From contig CM053276.1 in assembly GCA_028583415.1 (NCBI GenBank), forward strand, positions 59,067,510 through 59,131,509: DNA of 64,000 nt. The letters run 5' to 3'. The position numbers and the translations under genes were made by a program. Positions 1-10,080 of the stretch are shown here, piece after piece (within the stretch, counting starts at the first letter, position 1; every line of letters starts with the position of its first letter). The DNA comes from Protea cynaroides (Eukaryota; Streptophyta; Magnoliopsida; Proteales; Proteaceae). The notes beneath the pieces are model-generated. The model did not search any database. It saw only the letters and a list, made by a program, of their open reading frames with translations, and was not told the origin of the DNA.

Positions 1-162
1 TCTAACACGGCCTTCACTTTAAAATACAGCAAGGGTCTGGCATAATGTATGCTAGTGCTAAGGTAAGGCCTGTTACACTCACCAAAGTTAACCATAACCT
101 CCATGCACAGGAGAAAATGGACACTCGCCAGCCTGCACCGATAGCCCTGGTGAAGCCACACA
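1..162. other. unassigned sequence before first LTR
   Basis: No gene, RNA or repeat that I recognise. It ends where the diverged plus-strand LTR begins (TGTAAGAACC). Confidence 0.3.
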
Positions 163-469
163 TGTAAGAACCGTGCTTTGAAAATCTGGTTTAACCCATG
201 GTTTACATTGTGACAGGTCTCCCAATCATAATCGGACCGGAAGGCGAGGCCGGGTGACGAACCACGAGATCCAGGTATGAGAAGCAAAGTGTAAAAATAT
301 AAATTTTACATACCGGTCTTAGTACCGGTCTCACTCACTGAGTGAGACCGGTATGTGCGACCGGTATGTGCAATAACGGCTGGAGACCGACTCCAGCGGG
401 TCTCACACTCCGAATCAAAATTTTGAAAAGTTTCTAACCGTGGGAAACCTTCCTAGAACGGTCTCCCAC

Positions 470-484
470 TATATATATATATAT
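470..484 (+). promoter_or_regulatory. TATA-like run of LTR0 promoter
   Basis: An alternating T/A run, position-equivalent to the CTATAAATAG boxes of the younger LTRs. It lies about 80 bases after the first GACCGGTAT cluster. The run is also a microsatellite, so the exact TATA box is uncertain. Confidence 0.45.
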
Positions 485-2019
485 GCCTCCCAACCCTCCA
501 TAGATCCTTCCAAACCTTATCAAACCCTAGCTGTCTGGAAGAGATCTAAGAAGGAGCAAGGAGGAAGGAGACCGCTCAAGAAGAGGGATTTTTCGTTGGA
601 GGAGCACGCCGCCATCCAACAAACATCGGTAAGTGCTCGACCTTCTTAGTACTATTAGGATTTCCGATCGGAGCAGTGAAATGGTGCAACAATCCAAAAT
701 CCTAGAACTTCCAAAACTCTAGTTCTCCTTAAGTTCCAATCTGGGATTGATGCGATGAAATAGTCGAAACCTAAAAGGCTTTCGAGTATTTGGACCTTAA
801 AATGGTTTAGGAAAAAAACCCTAGAAACCAAGCCGATGACCTATGGGGGAGGGAGATCCGAGATCGGGCTCTCGGACCCATACCGCTGGACCTAACAGCT
901 GGACAATAAGTCCTGCGGTATTGGTCCTACGGTATATACCGCCGGACATACCGGCTGGACCTAAGTCCAGCGGTATGGGCCTGCGGTATATACCGCAGGC
1001 GCATTTCGATCTCACTTAGAGTGAGACCGGTATATACCGCAGGACATACTGGTCTCACTCTACTGAGACCGGTACCACGACCGGTATGCTTACCGAAGCC
1101 TGTTTGCTTGGCCAGACTTGGTTTTGACCAACTGTAACCCTAATAATTTAATTCTAACCTATAAGTATGTTCATGTAGGTAGGACCTGTAGATAGCGTGA
1201 GCGGACCCTGTGACGCAGAGCGGACTTGCAATCACGCATCAGGAAAGGGACAAGACCCTAAACCCTAAATAATCAAATAACAGTAAACCGTTGTGATTAA
1301 TTTGTATCTGTGTTTATTGTCTGGTGTTTGTGCATTTCATATGCCATTTTAGTTGTTTAAATTATTATTATCTGTTCATGCATTTCATATGCTAGGATGT
1401 TGGTTGTTTAGGCATGTAGATGTTTTTAGTTAGTGTGTGGAATGTGAAGGGGAGTGGAGCCCTGGATATATCTTTACACTAACACCTTTTCGTATCACCA
1501 TCTACCTTAGCGGACTTGGTGCAAATAGGGTATCAGGGGGAGGATGTGGGATTGTGGTTCAGCCTGCCCACCAGACTCGAGCCCTATCTCTATGTCATAG
1601 GGAGCCATGCTGGGGTAGGGCCATAGATACTGTATTGACATATAGGACTGGTTAGAAACGGAACCCACTTGCAAGCCCTTGCCAATAGGGGTCCAGGTAT
1701 TGGTACGGTGTAGGGTATCAGGGGGAGGACACGGTAGTGTGGATTATTGCCTGACCGCCAGACTCTAGCTCTATCTCTATACCGGAGTGAGTGATGTGGG
1801 GCAACAGTAGTAGTGTGGATTGTTGCCTGACTGTTGGGTGTGCTCACACTCTCATGCATGGAGGTATGGTGGCCGCCAAACCTTACCATAGCATTTTGCA
1901 AGTTATGCCTGACCCAAATTGTAATGTTATCTCATGCATTTTGTATGTTGCATTGGTTTTGTACTTACTGAGCTAAGTTGTGAGCTCACCCGAATATATA
2001 TTCTTTCTTTTCAGATTTT

Positions 2020-2148
2020 GATGCAGGGTACACAGTTGATGACTTCATGACTACCCCATTGTACGGTACAGTCGTCGCTATTGACACACAGGCAGTAGAG
2101 GACAAGCATGACGCCTCATGCGAGTGCTCATTCTGTGTGTTCCTTTAG
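2020..2148 (+). CDS. 43-codon LTR micro-ORF exon, CxCxxC C-terminus
   Basis: A short frame opening after a splice-acceptor-like tract (TTCTTTTCAG, ending 2014) and ending at TAG 2146-2148. It reads DAGYTVDDFM near its start and SCECSFCVFL at its end. The same frame, at the same codon length and with no indel, is present in the LTRs at 15743-15871, 25530-25658, 31414-31542 and 55259-55387 (opposite strand). The N-terminal side is not conserved in frame, so this looks like the last exon of a spliced transcript. Function is unknown; the CxCxxC could bind metal. It may instead be a non-coding LTR segment that has kept frame by chance. Confidence 0.35.
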   Translation, partial: DAGYTVDDFMTTPLYGTVVAIDTQAVEDKHDASCECSFCVFL

Positions 2149-2411
2149 AGACAGTTTATTTTATAACAATACCTTGTAATAATTTATTATTTAAGTTTAT
2201 GAATGATGGCATAAATGGGTAATTACTTTATTTACAAATTTAGAGCTCAGTTCATTTATCTATTAGTTTCGCTGCTATTTATTACTCTCTGATTATGTTA
2301 GACTGGTTGGAATGGTTTGTTGACACGGTCTATTGAGATCCTGGTGTGAGCCGTGGTTTGGAGACGGTTCACTCACACTTCTAGTTCAGCCAGAATTAGG
2401 GTGTGGCAACA

Positions 2412-3786
2412 CATCTCCTATATAGACAGTGATAGGGCAAAGGTCTGGTCAATGATGCTCCAACAAATATTGCCACTACCTCCCACTCATCCCCTATACA
2501 TACCAACACCTGACCCCTTATTGGCTAAGGTCGCATACATGGGAAATTCCACTAACCAATCCTACATGTCATCCTATGAACCCCTTCGATACCCTAATAG
2601 AAATCCCAGTTCGTCTGTTATCCCCCCTAAACATTGTCAATCCATTAGGATACGAGGCAGCCCATGGCAAGTTTTGCACCATGGGTCAGATCCTGCAGTC
2701 ATTGACCTTTTCACCACTGCCCAGACAAGCATTAATCATCGCACAATTACGAGATTCAATATATATTAATGCAATACATGCAAAGAGCAGATATTGGATG
2801 ACATGTTATTAATCAAGATGCAAAATAGACAGGTTAGTTATTAGAAATAGACTAAAAATAAGTTATGGGTTCCTTCCCTCACCTAAAAGGAGATTAAATC
2901 TACAGTTCGGACTAAATGAGTTGGTCTTGGCTACATACACGTCACCCAATATGTAAGTTCATTAGTTACAAGGTGTATTGAAATAGCTTGATACAAGGCT
3001 TCTTGGGACTAACCGGTTGCAGCATCCGGTGGCACAATAATGCGACCAATATTACTTTCAGTTACTCTCGAGAACCTACTGTTTCCAACAGGTTGCAGAT
3101 CCAGTTGTTGCAGACGAACAACCGTTTGTTGCTGCTGGTTAGTTTACTAGGGCTTCTAGAAAGCATCCGGTCGCTAATCCGGTTGGAATAGTCGTAACCA
3201 GTAATTGCGACCGGATACTCCCAAAGGCTGGTCTTTTAAGGTTTGGTCTTCCTGGAGGCATGGGTTTCGCCTTCGAAACTCCCCTCTGAATCCAATTCCA
3301 GACTTCTACTGTGGAAGTCTATCGACAGATCAATGGTTGGAGTTCCGATGATGGGTTCCAATCCTATTCTATGGATTAGTGAGGTCAGCCGATGGAGTAC
3401 CTCCTAGGTCTAGGGTTTATCATCTAGCATAAATGCATAGAATGTGTTCATGGTCTAACCTGAACTGACGTCGAGGAGTTTCTCCCTCGAATCTGAGTGA
3501 GACTACTCTACTCTGCCATTAATGGAGAGCGGAGCATCCCCAACAACGAAGGTCTATGGCCTTCCTAATAGGTTTCAACTAACATAAACATGATACAGAC
3601 TTACCGATAGTCTTGTTTGAGCAGCTTGGTGGTGGAGACATCCAAACATACTCTCCTCACTAAGGCTTCTCCTTATCCTCCAACTCTATTCCTCTCCGAG
3701 AACACTTTAGAGATTTTGGGTGAAGTGAACGTACTCTCTAAAGAGAGGTTTGAGGAGAGGTTGATCAATTAGAGTCTCCTATCAGA
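2412..3786 (-). repeat. truncated diverged gypsy LTR fragment, minus orientation
   Basis: Blocks match the inner part of the minus-oriented LTRs in order: CATACCAACACCTGACCCC, ACTAACCAATCCTA, TTGGATGACATGTT, then the TTCCCTCACCT block and the region before the TATA box. It lacks both true LTR ends and begins abruptly after LTR0. A cluster of ATCCGGT/GCGACC motifs is at about 3017-3225. It is interrupted at its right side by the LTR at 3792. Confidence 0.55.
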
Positions 3787-3791
3787 GTAAG
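3787..3791. repeat. target-site duplication GTAAG, left
   Basis: GTAAG directly before the LTR start TGTCACACCCC; the matching copy is at 6178-6182. Confidence 0.65.
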
Positions 3792-6177
3792 TGTCACACC
3801 CCAATTCTAGACTAACCATTGGTGTGATGAACCGTCATAAGAACCAACGGTTCAAATCAGGATCTCGTATAGGTTGTGCCAACCATGTTAAACCAAAACA
3901 CATTTCACATCAATAAGAGATATTAAAGTAAATAGCAGAAGTCTTATTAATAATGAACTAAGTGTCTACAATGATAAGTAGATAATAAACTAGTTATCTC
4001 CAAGTAACCAAAACATAGTTAATACTTATTACAAATACCAAATACAAAAGTTAAACACTAAGCGTAAACAAAGTTAAAACACTCGCTTTGACGAGTCATA
4101 TTCGTCCTCTACAGCTTGCTCGTCCATAGCTGCCACATGTCCAATTATTGGCACCTTCATGTAGCCTTTAACGGTATCACCTGCATCATTAGAAACTAAA
4201 AGAAAAACGGTACCGTGGGTGAGCTCACAACCTAGCTCAGTGAGAAAATAAAACAATGCAACAAACATAGGCATGCATTCAATTCATATCTTTGGTCTGA
4301 TTTTAAAGTTTATAATATGCTATAGAAAGGATTGGCGGCCACCACACCTCTATACACGAGTGTGTGAATTTGCCCAATGGATCTAACACCATTGTTGTCC
4401 CACATGCATCCACCATAGAATAGAGATAGAGCTAAAGTGTCTGGATCAAACACAGTCAACACTTCCCCTGATGCCCTACCCATACCAACACGTAAGCCCC
4501 TATTGGAAAGGGCTTACAAACTGGGCTCGCAACTAACCAATCATAAATGTCATCCAGTGTATCCAAGGCCTCACCCCAGCGTCCCTCAATATGTCCATAG
4601 GGATAGAGCTAAAGCCCCCCGGCATAGTCAAAGACCACATGGTCCGAGACCACCTCCCCTGATGCCCTACGACGTAATAGTTCTGCCAAGGTAATGGTGA
4701 TACAACGATATCAATGGGCAAGACTTGAATAGAGATAGAGTTAGAGTCTGGTGACCAGGTCAAAGACCACAATGCCATGTCCTCCCCCTGATGCTCCACT
4801 CGCATCCAGTACACTAACCACACACACACAGTCACATGCCTATTCCTAGTATCACCAATCAACATGGTAGTAAATAAACAAAAGTAAATATGCATGAGCA
4901 GTAATAATAGTAATATTGGATGACATGTGAGATGCACATTACAAGCATACAAGCAAAGAATCAATCATGGCATTGGATTCAATAAAATAATAATTTATTA
5001 TTATCGAATTAGTTTAGTTCTTGTTCCCTCACCTGTTAGCAAAACTTGATCTCCTTCTAAGCCTTGTAATTCTCTTTAAATCAATTTAATGACCTAAAAA
5101 TTATATAAATTTAAGTTAGGATTCATGTGTAATGTGTTACAATAGTTGAAAATCAAAACAGATCACTGATAGGTATCTGATAGGCCCTATGGTCACATGT
5201 TGTGTCGACCTTACCAGGTACGATAGATACCCCACGGTCGCACTATATGCGACCATACCCTGCAACCATACGTTTCCTGAATTTTTCCCAAATAGCTATG
5301 GTCGACACTATGGTCATCCTATGGTTGATCTATGGTCGATCGTAGCTGCAACCATACAATTACTGATCAGAACCTACTTTTAATCCGAACTCTTCCTCTT
5401 GGCTCCTCAGTAGGGTCCTTCCTAATGATCATTCTAAGGTCCATTCTATTAGTTTAATCAACTGATTACTCTAATCCTTCTCTATGGTCACCTCTTGAGG
5501 TTTGCTCAGAGAATCTCATAATTGAATCTTTACATTGGGTTCGGTATTACAATTTACACTAGAGACTTCTAATCTTGATGTTCTAAGGCTACAGAGATAA
5601 GGTTCATACCTTACTTGTTGCAGGGAATCATTAGAACTCTTCTCTCAGCCTTTTCCTTAGTTTCCTCTCCTTCTCCTTCTCTTCCTTCTCTTCCTCTAGG
5701 GTTTGTTAATGTTCCAAAAGAGCGAAAAAGGGTTGAGGGACGTCCTTTATATAGAGAGAAATCTTCCATATAGAGTTCTTCAATATTAGGAAAGAGATCC
5801 CCCCTTAATTTGGAAAGTTTCCAACTCAGAGTCTGGTTTTGGGGTCGTACGATCGGATGGTACTGTCGCATAATCCGTCAACCATCCACTCAAAAACATC
5901 TACCGTACGATCACTATTTGTATGTTCTTTATTTCTTACCGTATGGTCGACCATACCTACCCAGGTAGTCGACCATACACTTGATTCCAAGTGTTTTTGA
6001 GTCGATTCTCATACCTAGCCTTGTGGTCCATCTTCACACGGTCGGTCCACTTGATCCAGCAATGATGGGAAGACCTGGCACGACACGATTAGACCGGATT
6101 AGTGGAGTGCTAATCTTACAACTCCACCACCCTTAAAAAAAATTTTGTCCTCGAAATTTGCACATATGGATCTTACA
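3792..6177 (-). mobile_element. near-solo Tekay-type LTR (LTR A) with 57-bp remnant
   Basis: Plus-strand start TGTCACACCCCAATTC and first end ..TAATCTTACA at 6120 fit the family LTR read on the minus strand. After 6120 come 57 bases resembling the PPT and pol end of the other elements (AAATTTTGTCCTCGAAATT), then a second ..GATCTTACA ending at 6177 and the TSD copy. The simplest reading is a 3' LTR plus a sliver of internal sequence plus the last bases of the 5' LTR, left by a deletion. TATA box (minus) CTATATAAAG at 5744-5753. Clusters of TATGGTCGACCATA-type motifs are at about 5165-5360 and 5845-6045. Confidence 0.7.
4074..4187 (-). pseudogene. LTR micro-ORF, cysteine tail lost
   Basis: Same frame as the 43-codon LTR micro-ORF (reads DAGDTVKGYM then AVEDEYDSS), but the CxCxxC tail is replaced by KRVF and a stop. 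It is shorter by a few codons. This LTR is old, so decay is expected. Confidence 0.35.
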
Positions 6178-6182
6178 GTAAG
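6178..6182. repeat. target-site duplication GTAAG, right
   Basis: GTAAG directly after the terminal CTTACA at 6177, matching 3787-3791. Confidence 0.65.
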
Positions 6183-6262
6183 ACTCCTTAAGAGATAGAA
6201 AGACTGAGGAGAGTTTGCCAAGTGGCAAAAGTAGATAATCAGAAGAGAGTTCCACTCCCTCC

Positions 6263-6948
6263 AAGTAGTTGGATTGAGGTGGAAACCGCTGGGTTTCGTT
6301 CATTGGTCCAGGGAATATTCCCTCTCAACCAAGATTCAAATTTGCCAAGTGTCAATTCGGAGCAAGCTTTCTGAGCCTATTCGATCGTAGGATCCGGTCT
6401 CAACTGGTCAGGGGTCTTCTAACAGGTTGTTGCAACCACTAACTCAATTGGTTACCATTTGACATGACATAAACATAGTTCAGAAATTTTCAGTACCTGG
6501 TTTCAGGTTGTAATCGCATTGGGTCCGTCAACGGTGGAAAACCCTGGTACTGAAAGAAAACCAAGTTCGACCGAGTTTTCTGGGTGCGGGTTTTATAATC
6601 GGAGCAAGTAGTTAGATTGAGGTGGGAACCACTGGGTTTCGTTCATAGGTCCAGGGAATATTCCCTCTCAACCAAGATTCAAATTTGCCAAGTGTCAATT
6701 TGGAGCAAGCTTTCTGAGCCTATTCGATCGTAGGATCCGGTCTCAACTGGTCAGGGGTCTTCTAACAGGTTGTTGCAACCACTAACTCAATTGGTTACCA
6801 TTTGACATGACATAAACATAGTTCAGAAATTTTCAGTACCTGGTTTCAGGTTGTCATCGCATTGGGTCCGTCAACGGTGGAAAACCCTGGCATTGAAAAA
6901 AAACCAAGTTAGACCAAGTTTTCCGGGTGCTGGTTTTACAATCGTCCT
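6263..6948. repeat. 343-bp tandem duplication, two units
   Basis: Unit 1 (6263-6605) and unit 2 (6606-6948) both open with AAGTAGTTRGATTGAGGTGG and run in parallel through the CGTCAACGGTGGAAAACCCTGG block, with few differences by eye. Neither unit has a convincing coding frame. The origin of the unit is not recognised. Confidence 0.85.
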
Positions 6949-7956
6949 CACATCGCCAGAAGGGGTACTTAAAGGTTTTCAGCCTCAAGGGTGTGTCCAA
7001 TGTTGAGATAGAGGAGAGTTTTACCCGGATCTCATAATGGAGTGAGAATAGCCTTTTCATTCCCATGCTAAACTCCAAGAAGCTGAAAAGTTTTATGGAT
7101 ACAAATTCGTGCATCTTGGAGCACTGTAAGTGGGTATCTCGACTTTCACTCGTAATGGTTTAAAGAAGCAAATGCTACCTTGCGTGTGTTCTAGACTATT
7201 GCCACCGTCAGTTTTTTGATGCCTTGATTTGCACCAGCCATCAGGTAGTGAAGCTTACTAGGTGAGCGAGCTCTGTATTGCCACGCGTAACGAAGGGATT
7301 CGAACTTCGAGGGTTCCAAACCTCTCAACCGAACAGACAGTCATAAGGTGTTGCTTTCGTGGTCTACTTAAACGTCGTACAGTAGGGTTGTCGTAGATCA
7401 AGCTGGCTGAAAATTAACATTAGCAATTGCCAACAATGACAACAAATGGCCAACAAAATATGTTTGTAACCAAGGTGATTACAAGAATATGGTCATAATA
7501 TTTTGAGAAAATTTTACGCACTTCCCTTATAGTTTGCCTTAATCACACCACCCACAAACTTTCAAGTTAATTACACTAAACTCCCCTATTTTTGAAATAT
7601 GGTTCATACAGACCCTATCGTAATAACAGGTCTGTTATGATATCCTCTTAAATGATTTAATGCCAAAACTACCATTTAAGACAATTAAACTTGCCAATAT
7701 ACCCTTTTTCCTTTCCCCTTCTTCTTCTTCTTCTCCAGTGGCTGCGGCCTCTACCAATGTTGCTGCTTCATTGTGGCGGCAATAGTCGCTGCTACTACTC
7801 TAGTATAGCGGCGATGGCAGCGGCTGTAATTTATACTACCTTTGTGCTCCATCTTCTTTTTCTCCAATTTTGCTACTCTCCTCTTCTCCTTTCTATTTCT
7901 TCTTCTTTTTTGTTTCTTCTTCTGAATTGCTACGGTTATGAGTGGTTACAAGTGAT
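6949..7956. other. intergenic, nothing recognised
   Basis: No coding frame with a recognisable domain, no RNA gene and no clear repeat ends. A CTTCTTCTTCTT-type run lies near 7720-7735. Confidence 0.5.
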
Positions 7957-7960
7957 TAAA

Positions 7961-8844
7961 GGCCCCGTTTGATAACACTCCAACTCCTTACTTCTTAGCT
8001 CCGGAGCTAATCCGGAGTAGAATAGCGATTGATAAACACGGTTCAAGTTTTGACTCCCATGGAGTGAACCATTCCAAAAATGTCTCTGAGAGCTAAAAAA
8101 CTGGAGATAAAAAAACTTACTTTTCTTGCTCCGGAACTATTACTACTACTGACTGCCATCACCACTACCACTAGCACTGCCATCATCACCACCACCCCAC
8201 CACCGCCACCATCCCCACCACCACCCACCACCCACAGCCGCCGCCACCACCACCACCACCACCGCCGCCGCCGCTGCCACCACCACCGCCGCCATGACCA
8301 CCACCCCACCACTTACCACTTACCACCAATGCCACCACCACCTTCCACCATCGCCGCCACCACCACCCACCACCTTCCACCATCACCGCCACCACCACCA
8401 CCACCCACCACCTTCCACCATCACCGCCACCACCACCCACCCACCACCTACCGTCACCGCCACCACCACCACCACCCACCACTTACCACCAATGCCACCA
8501 CCACCCTCCACCATCGCCGCTACTACCACCCACCACCTTCCACCATCACCGCCACCACCACTCACCACCTTCCACCATCACTGCCACCACCACCACCGTC
8601 GCCACCACCACCCACCCACCACCTACCACCACCCCCCCACCACCCACCACCACCACCACCACCACCACACCACCACCCCCCACCGCAACCAACACCATAT
8701 CCACCAAAAGCATAGTCTTTTGATTTTGGAGCAGCGTTATCAAACAGCATTCTACTCTAAAAATCCTGACTCTGGAGAAGAAATAGAAAACGACTTTGGA
8801 CTAGAAGTAGCTCAATGGGAGCTGGAGTGTTATCAAACAGGGCC
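7961..8844. mobile_element. PIF/Harbinger-like MITE with internal minisatellite
   Basis: The left end reads GGCCCCGTTTGATAACACTCC; the right end, read on the minus strand, is GGCCCTGTTTGATAACACTCC, giving terminal inverted repeats of about 26 bases. TAAA flanks both ends (7957-7960 and 8845-8848), consistent with the TAA/TTA target preference of PIF/Harbinger (Tourist-like) elements. GGCC..GTTTG ends are typical of that superfamily. No transposase is seen. About 500 bases of the interior are a CCACC-type minisatellite. Confidence 0.7.
8180..8690. repeat. CCACCR-type minisatellite inside the MITE
   Basis: Runs of CCACCA, CCGCCA and CCATC with longer nested units (for example CACCTTCCACCATCACCGCC recurring). 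Long Pro/His/Thr frames arise on the plus strand and Gly/Trp/Val frames on the minus strand; these come from the repeat and are not genes. Confidence 0.85.
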
Positions 8845-8848
8845 TAAA

Positions 8849-10080
8849 CATAACATGATCGTCTTTGCATCCAAGAGCGAAGTTTTATATTCATTTAGGC
8901 TTTTCAGACACTAAACCCACTCAGCTTGTTGAGGAAGACAGAGACGCCACTCTAGACGTGGTTGCCTAACAACTAAAAATGGAAAACATGGCCTCTGTGC
9001 AGCCTTTGTAGAGCTGCTTTCGAGTTCAGTTAAAAAATCCCCTTTTTTTTATTTTAAAAGGGACAACCACATAGTTTATCATAATTAGGGAAAGTAAGAA
9101 GTTAGGGAGAAAAGTCAGAAGGCCTAAGAAGAAACAAAGTGGAAGAATAATATATTCCAATTACCTAAAAAAAAAAAGAATATATTCCATTCCTGAATTA
9201 CGAATAAAAAAATTACAGCATCATCGTTTTTTTTTTTTTTTTTTTTTTTGGTACGAGCATCATCGTTCTTTCTCGACAATAAAAGCAAAAAAATAAGAGA
9301 AAAAGGAAAAAAAAAGAAATGATTCATAAACTGACAACTCATACAATATAGTATCCACACAAAAAAAAAATCATGAAAGAAGCAGAGTTTAAAAACCAAA
9401 GGAAGCAAGTGTTGATCGTATATCGTCTCCTATGGTGAGAGGGTCCTACAACTGATTCAAGGGTTTAAGGATCAGTTTATCCACCTGCCAATACATGAAA
9501 AGGTGGATCAACTGAAATTCAATCCTTGACAGCTGGTAGGAGACGCTTTGGATATCAGTATATGGGCTTTTTTTCAAATTTTCTGTCAGACAACTTGATG
9601 GACTCAGGTGCGGATTAAAACAAACTAGAGAGGTGTATGAAATTTTCTCTAATATTTTCCTATCGTTTTCTTGCCGGATCATATTTCCGACTTTCTTTTC
9701 AAGTGAGGATTTCTTTTTTAGATTTTCCACCCTTTCTCTTCCCCTCCCCCCTCCTCTCCCTTTCTCTCTCCCTCTCCCTCTCTCTCCTCTCCCCTCTGCT
9801 TTCCTTTTCCCGCGCCTACCCTGTCCTACCCCCGCAACTCCCGGACCTCTTCCAATTTCTACGCCGATATCTTCTTGGTTACAAGCAGATGAACGTGAAC
9901 CCAAAATTAAAATAGACTTTTCTAAAGTGAATCCTTTCATTTTCATTTAAGAATTTTTTTTTTGTGGGAAAGAAAAAAAAAATCATACATCATTCATGAT
10001 AAACCTTTGAACTGGAATCCTTTTATAAAATTACTACTTCTTGCTCCAATGGCTGAACAGTAATGGGTCGTCCTAAAAAA
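8849..10080. other. intergenic, low-complexity tracts
   Basis: Holds a T run of more than 20 bases near 9228-9250, several A runs, and a CT-rich tract at about 9725-9805. The long frames in the CT-rich part are low complexity on both strands. A T10 run at about 9954-9963 lies downstream of the HPPR stop on its strand. Confidence 0.5.

Larger units (their letters stand above)
163..2411 (+). repeat. diverged Tekay-type gypsy LTR, plus orientation (LTR0)
   Basis: The start TGTAAGAACCGTG and the end (…AGGGTGTGGCAACA) match the ends of the younger LTRs in this window, which in element orientation begin TGTAAGACCCGT and end GGGGTGTGACA. The last 80 bases align well with them (CTATTGAGATCCTGGT..). 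Length of about 2.25 kb agrees with the 2.27-2.30 kb of the others. A TATA-like run is at 470-484. Two clusters of a GAGACCGGTAT/ATACCGGTCTC motif lie at about 310-400 and 865-1085. A short conserved reading frame is at 2020-2148. No matching internal region follows; a minus-oriented LTR fragment abuts it instead, so this is a solo or recombined LTR. Confidence 0.7.

Noticed and set aside
4533..4964. 143-codon minus frame in LTR A
   Set aside because: Lies in the transcribed LTR part and is not preserved as a frame in the other LTRs; only the 43-codon segment is.
7285..7340. tRNA-like T-arm (GTTCGAATCCC on the minus strand)
   Set aside because: No acceptor stem, D-arm or anticodon arm pairs in the expected positions on either side.
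8080..8914. Long Pro/His/Thr frames (211 and 206 codons) and opposite Gly/Trp frames
   Set aside because: They arise from the CCACC minisatellite inside a MITE; open in several frames at once, no domain, no promoter signal.
9446..9946. 166-codon minus frame and 92-105-codon plus frames
   Set aside because: Built on a CT-rich tract and low complexity on both strands; no recognisable domain.
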